From JAFDVL01 sp043736395 (GTDB lineage Bacteria > Acidobacteriota > Blastocatellia > RBC074), in NCBI GenBank assembly GCA_043736395.1, contig JAYTCQ010000212.1:1-11885 (forward strand): 11,885 nt of DNA, written 5' to 3'. Shown here in pieces: positions 7,187-11,885 of the stretch. Each line of letters starts with the position of its first letter. Within the stretch, counting starts at the first letter, position 1. The translations under genes were made by a program, and so were the position numbers. Under the pieces are notes generated by a model. It saw only the letters and a list, made by a program, of their open reading frames with translations. It had not been told where the DNA came from and did no database searches.

Positions 7187-9100
7187 TTATGCAGTTGCCG
7201 GATTACCACCAGTGATAGGCGGTAAAATTGGTTTCAGCATTGGTTCTTTATCGGACTGAAGCGGTCTGTTACTGTCCGGTTTAGGAGTCGAATCATCATC
7301 ATCAAGCGGAAGCCCGGCAATGATGCGGCGAATCTGAACAGCATCCAGCGTTTCTTTGACAAGCAACGCTAAAGCCAGACGTTCAGTCGTGTCTTTATTT
7401 TCAAGCATGATCTGGCGAGCGCGTTCATATTGATCCATCACGATGCGCATGACTTCCTGATCAATTTTGATCGCAGTGTCTTCGCTGTAATCCTGATGTT
7501 GCGCAATTTCGCGTCCCAGAAAAATCTGCTCTTCTTTTTTGCCAAAGGTTAATGGTCCCAGACTTGACATGCCAAATTCGCAGACCATCTTACGAGCCAT
7601 TTCAGTAGCGCGCTCAATGTCGTTGGAAGCTCCGGTCGTAATCTTGCCTAAGTAAATTTCTTCAGCGAGACGTCCACCCATTAGAATAGCAATCGAACCT
7701 TCGATATATTCTGATGAATGCGTATAACGATCACCTTCTGGCAATTGCTGCGTTAATCCCAAAGCCATTCCACGCGGAATAATCGTGACTTTGTGAACCG
7801 GATCAGCATTTGGAACTTTCATTCCAATGATCGTATGTCCTGCTTCGTGATATGCCGTAGTCTTTTTCTCTTCTTCCGACATCACCGCAGATTTACGTTC
7901 CGATCCCATCATGACCTTGTCTTTAGCCCATTCAAAGTCGAACATCGCCACAACTTTTTTGTTGAAACGAGCGGCATTGAGTGCAGCTTCATTGACCAGA
8001 TTAGCGAGATCAGCACCGGTGAAACCAGGTGTCCCACGAGCAATAACAGAAACATCTACGTCCTCGCCGAGCGGAATTTTGCGCGTATGAACGGCGAGAA
8101 TTCCTTCACGACCGCGAACGTCAGGACGATTCACGACCACGCGCCGATCAAAGCGACCGGGACGAAGTAAAGCTGGATCAAGGACGTCAGGGCGGTTAGT
8201 TGAAGCCACGAGGATTACTCCATCGTTAGATTCAAAACCGTCCATTTCGACAAGTAATTGATTAAGCGTTTGTTCACGTTCGTCATGACCTCCGCCAAGT
8301 CCGGCTCCACGATGACGACCGACTGCATCAATTTCATCAATGAAAACGATACAGGGAGCATTCTTTTTGCCCTGTTCAAATAAATCACGGACACGCGATG
8401 CGCCGACTCCGACAAACATTTCGACGAAATCTGAACCGGAAATCGAGAAGAAGGGGACGTTGGCTTCACCTGCGATAGCACGCGCTAGCAAAGTTTTACC
8501 CGTGCCTGGAGGTCCCATCATCAGGACGCCTTTGGGAATACGTCCACCAAGCTTCTGGAATTTTTGCGGTTCCTTAAGGAATTCAATAATTTCCTGAAGC
8601 TCTTCTTTTGCCTCTTCAACCCCGGCGACATCTTTAAAGGTCACACGTTTTTGCTGATTTGAAAGCAATTTTGCACGACTTTTGCCGAACGATAATGCTT
8701 TATTACCACCGGATTGCATTTGCCGAAGCATGAAAATCCAGAAGGCAGCAATCAGCAAAATTGGTGCCCAGGTAATTAAAATGTTGGCGAGTAATCCAGT
8801 TGAAGAAGAAGTATCAAATTTTACTTCGATGTTATTCTTAACCAGTTCCTCTGTTAATTTCGCAGCGACTGCGTCGCCTGAAATTTTGCTCGTGAATTTT
8901 GTACGGCTGGTCAGTTCACCCGTCACTTCGCCAGGTTTGATCGTCGCAGTAGCAACATTTTTAGAATTGATTTCCTGCATTAACTTTAAGTAGGAAATTT
9001 CTTGAATGTTGGTCGCATTGCGATTCAAAACAGCATAGATGACGACTGCGCCCACGATCATGAGCACCCAGACCAGCACTTGTTTCATTGTTGAGTTCAA
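7187..9100 (-). CDS. ftsH: ATP-dependent zinc metalloprotease FtsH
   Basis: FtsH is a hexameric inner-membrane AAA+ protease that extracts and degrades damaged membrane proteins and short-lived regulators. In the 637-residue product a first membrane helix (about 8-25) and second (about 103-125) flank a periplasmic domain. The AAA module has Walker A GPPGTGKT (196-203), the pore motif FVG (229-231), Walker B IVFIDE (251-256) and the second region of homology TNRPDVLDPALLRPGRFDR (301-319). The protease has the zinc site HEAGH (418-422) and a likely third ligand Asp494 in TTGASNDIERAT. The C-terminus is a Pro/Asp-rich tail of about 40 residues (DDDDSTPKPDSNRP...), probably disordered. The start is chosen as TTG at 9100 because GGAGGT (9108-9113) lies 7 nt upstream; the ATG four codons later would be 19 nt away. 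No clear heat-shock operator (CIRCE) was seen. Confidence 0.97.
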   Translation of the reverse strand: MNSTMKQVLVWVLMIVGAVVIYAVLNRNATNIQEISYLKLMQEINSKNVATATIKPGEVTGELTSRTKFTSKISGDAVAAKLTEELVKNNIEVKFDTSSSTGLLANILITWAPILLIAAFWIFMLRQMQSGGNKALSFGKSRAKLLSNQQKRVTFKDVAGVEEAKEELQEIIEFLKEPQKFQKLGGRIPKGVLMMGPPGTGKTLLARAIAGEANVPFFSISGSDFVEMFVGVGASRVRDLFEQGKKNAPCIVFIDEIDAVGRHRGAGLGGGHDEREQTLNQLLVEMDGFESNDGVILVASTNRPDVLDPALLRPGRFDRRVVVNRPDVRGREGILAVHTRKIPLGEDVDVSVIARGTPGFTGADLANLVNEAALNAARFNKKVVAMFDFEWAKDKVMMGSERKSAVMSEEEKKTTAYHEAGHTIIGMKVPNADPVHKVTIIPRGMALGLTQQLPEGDRYTHSSEYIEGSIAILMGGRLAEEIYLGKITTGASNDIERATEMARKMVCEFGMSSLGPLTFGKKEEQIFLGREIAQHQDYSEDTAIKIDQEVMRIVMDQYERARQIMLENKDTTERLALALLVKETLDAVQIRRIIAGLPLDDDDSTPKPDSNRPLQSDKEPMLKPILPPITGGNPATA

Positions 9101-9107
9101 GTCAGAT

Positions 9108-9113
9108 ACCTCC
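9108..9113 (-). promoter_or_regulatory. Ribosome binding site that fixes a TTG start for ftsH
   Basis: GGAGGT on the minus strand is an almost perfect anti-16S match, ending 7 nt before TTG at 9100-9098. The first ATG (9088-9086) is too distant for this site, which argues that translation begins at TTG. Confidence 0.7.
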
Positions 9114-9243
9114 GTTAAAAACCTGAATGCATCATATCCTATTTTTAGCTGTTCTGCTCAGGATTTTCACTAAAGGCAAATAAAAGTAACATTTTTTATA
9201 GCTCAGAGAATTCTAATAAATGTCTATCTGGCTGTAAATAATC

Positions 9244-9485
9244 AGGCTGGAAAGGAACAGGTGTTACGGATCAATCTATCTGAGACGAGAACAACAAACT
9301 TTTTCAACTGGAGAAACACAACTTATATCTGTTAACAGATGAGTGCGAGTTGAAAAAAAGTAGACGGTAGTCGGTAGGGGAAGAATTGCCAACGATCTGG
9401 TTCGTCTGAGAGGAAAGCTCCCGTCTACTTTTTTCAACTCGCACTCATCTGAAATCCGCTGTAACACACTTTTCCTAGCCAGCCT
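9244..9485. repeat. Nested inverted-repeat element between ftsH and the 113-aa gene
   Basis: The only notable content of the 429-nt gap 9101-9529 is nested inverted repeats. Inner arms: 9336-9367 and 9421-9451 are complementary over 31-32 nt, differing only by one base in an A/T run (seven A against six T), around a 53-nt centre. Outer arms: 9244-9267 (aggctgg...gtgttac) and 9461-9485 are inverted matches at about 21 of 25 positions. A further inverted partial copy (actttttcaactg, 9298-9310) lies in the 68-nt left spacer, while the right spacer is only 9 nt. A 14-bp palindrome (atctgttaacagat, 9327-9340) overlaps the inner left arm. There is no protein-coding signal and no clear target duplication. 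It could be a MITE-like insertion, a folded RNA, or an elaborate terminator of the 113-aa gene. Confidence 0.75.
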
Positions 9486-9529
9486 CGAAATAGGTTCGTA
9501 CTAGCTATAATTTAAAACAACGAATTTTG

Positions 9530-9871
9530 TTAGCTCATTTTAGGACTTGCGTGAATCTTAATCGTATCGTAATCATCGGCCATAACTGAGAATTCATAGC
9601 CTCGCGCTTCCTGATACCGTCCCATCATCGTATTGATTTTGGTCAGCATCGGTTCGACAAAATCCAGCATAAAATCGCTTTCTTCGATGACTTTATGTTG
9701 TTTGTGCGCAATTTCTTCCTTGCTGATTCCGATATGATGCAGCAGCCGCAATGGAAGTTTTTTTACATCCATAATACCGGTATCTAAATCGTATTCCTCT
9801 TTTTTGGCTTCAAGTGCAAGCAATTGTTGGTAAAAATTTTCCTGATCAGTAAAGTTCAATTTGCTACCCAT
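9530..9871 (-). CDS. Uncharacterised 113-aa protein
   Basis: I do not recognise a family. The protein starts MGSKLNFTDQENFYQQLLAL, continues with a charged helix (EAKKEEYDLDTGIMDVKKLP), a LLHHIGISKEEIAHK stretch, a predicted amphipathic helix around SDFMLDFVEPMLTKINTMMG, and ends RGYEFSVMADDYDTIKIHAS followed by a few residues. It looks soluble and mostly helical, with no signal peptide, membrane segment or Cys. The frame stays open to 10015, but the start is placed at 9871 because AAGGAG (9878-9883) lies 6 nt ahead and the upstream part overlaps promoter-like DNA. It is a single-gene unit: the promoter is at 9987-10015 and the repeat element follows its stop. It is divergent from the cytochrome c gene. 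Confidence 0.8.
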   Translation of the reverse strand: MGSKLNFTDQENFYQQLLALEAKKEEYDLDTGIMDVKKLPLRLLHHIGISKEEIAHKQHKVIEESDFMLDFVEPMLTKINTMMGRYQEARGYEFSVMADDYDTIKIHASPKMS

Positions 9872-9877
9872 AGCGGT

Positions 9878-9883
9878 CTCCTT
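9878..9883 (-). promoter_or_regulatory. Ribosome binding site fixing the start of the 113-aa gene
   Basis: AAGGAG lies 6 nt before ATG 9871-9869 on the minus strand. It decides the start over upstream in-frame ATGs, which would add a 48-residue, poorly conserved-looking extension across the promoter. Confidence 0.7.
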
Positions 9884-9986
9884 ATTTGAGTCACGAGTTA
9901 AAGTATGCAAATAGCTTTTAGTATTTGCAGCAAAGATGAGAACTTTATGTAATTTAAAATAAATATCAGCCTTGGGGGATAAGAAA

Positions 9987-10015
9987 AAATTAGAGTAGTT
10001 GAAGGGGAATGTCAA
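9987..10015 (-). promoter_or_regulatory. Predicted promoter of the 113-aa gene
   Basis: On the minus strand a perfect -35 box TTGACA (10015-10010) is followed after 17 nt by TAATTT (9992-9987). The start would fall near 9980, giving a leader of about 110 nt before the ATG. The -35 box overlaps the stop codon of the proposed transposase scrap, so the promoter may have formed from mobile-element DNA. Confidence 0.65.
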
Positions 10016-10113
10016 TAAATACTTGTGAAGGAATCAATGACCCGCGTTCGGGAGTTGATCTTTCTCAAAATCTTTTCCATGATTTGTTCATCATCAGAAA
10101 CCTTCGTATTCAC
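10012..10113 (-). pseudogene. Possible IS256/Mutator-type transposase C-terminal scrap
   Basis: The minus strand from 10113 (GTG) to a TGA at 10012 encodes NTKVSDDEQIMEKILRKINS then RTRVIDSF. The segment MEKILRKINSRTRVIDSF resembles the NPLE(K/R)..REI..RTRVVGAFP motif near the end of IS256-family transposases, with Gly replaced by Asp. Only about 25 residues match, the frame has a TAA shortly upstream, and there is no ribosome site, so it would be a non-functional relic. The match is by memory and short. Confidence 0.35.
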
Positions 10114-10202
10114 CTGGACGAATTTTACTAACAATTAAGTTCGTAGGCTTCAGAAACTGCTTAGTTAACAAGTTGAGCTGGGTACTTAAAGTTTCTGATG
10201 AT
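10090..10202. repeat. 12-bp inverted repeat upstream of the cytochrome c gene
   Basis: atcatcagaaac (10090-10101) and its exact complement gtttctgatgat (10191-10202) are 89 nt apart, and a third partial copy (cagaaact, 10151-10158) lies between and also pairs with the right arm. This lies in the gene-free interval 9872-10264 between divergent genes. It could be element ends, an operator or a folded leader; the remainder of the interval holds only the promoter and transposase scrap listed separately. Confidence 0.5.
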
Positions 10203-10264
10203 AGCAAAATATAAAAATGATTGACCAATAAAGACAAAATAAAATTTTTCAGAAGGAAGCAGAT

Positions 10265-10591
10265 ATGAAACAAATAAAAATAATGACCTTATTGGCAGCG
10301 GCCTTGGCGGCTGCCTGCTCGGGTGGATCATCCACTATTGCTCCAAAAGATGTAGCGGCGGCGAAAGCCTTGTACGTTGAGCAAAAATGCGCTGCCTGTC
10401 ATGGTGCTAATGGAGAAGGCGGGATTGGCCCGGGCTTTAAAACTGCCAAGCCGATGAGTCACTCGGTTGAGGAATTAGCGAAACAAATTACTAACGGCGG
10501 TAATGGCATGACCTCATTCAAAGACATCTTGAATCAGGATCAAATTAACGAACTGGCAAAATATGTTTATAAGGAGTTACAAGGCAGATAG
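10265..10591 (+). CDS. Small lipoprotein-type class I cytochrome c
   Basis: The 108-residue precursor begins MKQIKIMTLLAAALAAACSG, a short signal with a lipobox-like AAAC at Cys18, so the mature protein is probably lipid-anchored on the periplasmic side. The haem-binding motif CAACH is at 42-46 and a likely distal ligand Met82 lies in NGGNGMTSF. The C-terminal helix (QDQINELAKYVYKELQ) completes the small class I cytochrome c fold (c6/c553-like). Its partner oxidase or reductase is not in the window, so it is an electron carrier of unknown pathway. The ATG follows GAAGGAAG with about 6-nt spacing. The gene stands alone, divergent from the 113-aa gene and convergent with the GHL10 gene. Confidence 0.93.
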   Translation: MKQIKIMTLLAAALAAACSGGSSTIAPKDVAAAKALYVEQKCAACHGANGEGGIGPGFKTAKPMSHSVEELAKQITNGGNGMTSFKDILNQDQINELAKYVYKELQGR

Positions 10592-10601
10592 ATTAGCGAA
10601 C

Positions 10602-10638
10602 AATCTGTGGCGCGGGTTCTTTACCCGCGCCACAGATT
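10602..10638. terminator. GC-rich hairpin between convergent genes
   Basis: Perfect 16-nt arms (10602-10617 and 10623-10638) with core tggcgcgggt / acccgcgcca surround a 5-nt loop (tcttt). It starts 11 nt after the cytochrome stop codon, and its right arm includes two bases of the TAA stop of the GHL10 gene (10637-10639). Neither side has a proper U-tract, so it may act as a bidirectional barrier or mRNA 3' end, or be a REP-like repeat copy rather than a classical intrinsic terminator. Confidence 0.65.
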
Positions 10639-11885
10639 ACTGCGCTTTGGTTTTAAGGGCGTCGCGCATGCGCAATAAATAATCCGCGTTTGGGTTAGTT
10701 TCGGAGTTTTGGACAGCTGCATTATAAGAAAATAAGATAAAACCTTGCGCGCCCTTTTCGCGTGCGACGCTGACTTTTTCAAGTGAACTGGCGACCGGGA
10801 TGAGCCAGCTACCAATTCCCGCCCAAACTTGATTATTGCCTTTAGCTCCCACCGCAACTTCGATTTGGCGAGCGAAGGTCGCAGTTTCTTTGGAATATGC
10901 CATTGGGCAAACTACATCGAGAATGCCGCGTTTGAGCCATAATTTCCAGTCCTGTCGACGCTTTTCATAGGCATCTTTGTCGTTGGCAAAAACTGCGGCG
11001 GAAACCAGTGCCTGCGGCTTACGCGCTTTAACGCCCTGATATACCCGTTCAACTAAATCGGTGACCTGATCGCGTTGGAATTGTGCGTAGCGATCAGGGT
11101 AAGTATTCACATAAACCAGAACATCATTGGTGGAAGCATCCGACAGGCGTTTACGTTCTTCAGCAGACATGGTTTTTTCCAACTCAGATCGAAAACGATC
11201 CAAGGAAGTGCGGCTGAAATCGAATTGCTCATTTGGGTACCGAATATAATCGAAGTGCAAACCGTCGACGTCGTAGCGTTCCGTAATATCAATCCACAAA
11301 TTATAAATTTGCTCTTTGACGCCGGGATGCGCGGGGGAAAAGAAAATGCCTTCGAGTTCCTCTTTATTATTCTGCGCGTAACTTACCAGCGTGTTGCTGT
11401 AGGTTTGCGATTTTGGATCACCACGATAAAGTTCAGTGGCAATGCCTCGTGGAACGGCTAACCATTCGGGATGTTTATACATCGCATGGTCTGGTGATTT
11501 CGGCAGGATAGCAGCATCTGCGACTAGAAAAGTATTGATCCAGGCATGAACTTTTATGCCTGCGGCATGAGCCTCCTCAATGGCTTGCGCGAGCGGATCA
11601 AAATCAGTGGATTCATTTTCAAGTGATGAAGCCCGCGGTTCCCAACGTGCATTGTAAAAAGCATCCCCACGACCGCGAACCTGGACAATAAGCGTATTAA
11701 ATCCGGCTTCTTTCGCACTCTTCACCATTTTGGAAACTTCACTTGGTGAAGTCATTGCTTCACGCACCACCCATAAAGCGCGAACTTCGTTTGGCGGCGG
11801 CGCAGCCATATTGGTGACTAATGGAGTAGGCGCGGCAATTTGTTGCAAGGGAATGATCGCCAACAATAAGAGGGCGGACACGATG
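10637..11885 (-). CDS. GHL10 family glycosyl hydrolase (DUF187-like), 5' end off window
   Basis: The visible 414 residues carry the family 10-like glycosyl hydrolase (GHL10, formerly DUF187) fold. Near the N-terminus is EVRALWVVREAMTSPSEV, then GFNTLIVQVRGRGDAFY (61-77), AHAAGIKVHAWINTFLV (104-120), SPAHPGVKEQIYNLWIDI, and the signature GLHFDYIRYPNEQFDF (207-222), followed by GILDVVCPMAYS (319-330) and GAQGFILFSYNAA. This is a TIM-barrel hydrolase type implicated in cell-surface polysaccharide or peptidoglycan-related cleavage; the exact substrate is unknown. A hydrophobic SALLLLAIIPLQQIA segment indicates an export signal, but its positive N-terminal part is missing. The frame is open to the window edge, so the GTG at 11881 is probably internal and the true start lies outside. 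It ends at 10637 inside the GC-rich hairpin. Confidence 0.9.
   Translation of the reverse strand, partial: IVSALLLLAIIPLQQIAAPTPLVTNMAAPPPNEVRALWVVREAMTSPSEVSKMVKSAKEAGFNTLIVQVRGRGDAFYNARWEPRASSLENESTDFDPLAQAIEEAHAAGIKVHAWINTFLVADAAILPKSPDHAMYKHPEWLAVPRGIATELYRGDPKSQTYSNTLVSYAQNNKEELEGIFFSPAHPGVKEQIYNLWIDITERYDVDGLHFDYIRYPNEQFDFSRTSLDRFRSELEKTMSAEERKRLSDASTNDVLVYVNTYPDRYAQFQRDQVTDLVERVYQGVKARKPQALVSAAVFANDKDAYEKRRQDWKLWLKRGILDVVCPMAYSKETATFARQIEVAVGAKGNNQVWAGIGSWLIPVASSLEKVSVAREKGAQGFILFSYNAAVQNSETNPNADYLLRMRDALKTKAQ

Noticed and set aside
9336..9451. GAGTGC/GCACTC arms as a CIRCE heat-shock operator for ftsH
   Set aside because: CIRCE has TTAGCACTC then GAGTGCTAA with a 9-nt spacer; here the order is reversed, the spacer is far longer and the element is about 240 nt upstream of ftsH.
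9276..9467. 63-aa minus-strand open frame in the ftsH upstream gap
   Set aside because: It simply translates the inverted-repeat arms, has no ribosome site and no family resemblance.
9872..10015. 48-residue N-terminal extension of the 113-aa protein
   Set aside because: The upstream frame overlaps the predicted -35/-10 and has no ribosome site, whereas AAGGAG fits ATG 9871.

Overview
The window looks like chromosomal DNA of a diderm, moderately AT-rich bacterium. The SecA with a C-terminal zinc (SEC-C) tail, the membrane protease FtsH, a lipoprotein c-type cytochrome and a GHL10-type glycosidase together remind me most of an Acidobacteriota (Blastocatellia-like) genome. That assignment is an impression from protein style, not a measured result. 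Core genes (tRNA-Ser, secA, ftsH) are intact, and the stretches between them are full of decayed mobile DNA, inverted repeats and small accessory genes.

Layout, left to right. (1) 38-1327, minus strand: a compact set of four small genes (NTF2-like/SnoaL protein, Cys-rich metal-binding protein, HVA1/Tudor DUF2945 protein, DUF2171 PRC-barrel-like protein). Intervals are 28-52 nt, each gene except the first has a strong AGGAG site, and the set closes with a 25-bp perfect hairpin terminator. It reads as one stress- or maintenance-type operon. (2) 1549-2029, plus strand: a decayed IS66-type transposase C-terminus with one in-frame stop and one frameshift, followed by AT-rich DNA with palindromes. 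(3) 2197-3838, minus: an AlbA_2/GHKL ATP-binding regulator (COG2865 type) broken by two single-base losses. (4) 3994-4079, minus: tRNA-Ser(UGA) with encoded CCA and its own promoter. (5) 4336-7077, plus: secA with a good sigma-70-type promoter. It converges on ftsH (7187-9100, minus) and they share a bidirectional terminator at 7128-7160. (6) 9101-9529: a gene-free stretch carrying nested inverted repeats that look like a MITE-like or structured element. (7) 9530-9871, minus: an unrecognised 113-aa protein with a strong ribosome site and a promoter with a perfect -35 box. (8) 10012-10113, minus: a possible scrap of an IS256/Mutator-type transposase. (9) 10265-10591, plus: a small lipoprotein-type cytochrome c, convergent with a GHL10 family glycosyl hydrolase (10637 to window edge, minus). 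The stop codon of the hydrolase lies in a GC-rich hairpin.

Functional links are modest. SecA drives protein export and FtsH polices the inner membrane, and the exported cytochrome and hydrolase are probable Sec clients. The left operon may belong to a general stress response, but that is inference. I see no clear new defence or toxin system. The least explained items are the nested-repeat element between ftsH and the 113-aa gene, the four-gene operon, and the frameshifted AlbA_2 ATPase beside the tRNA.
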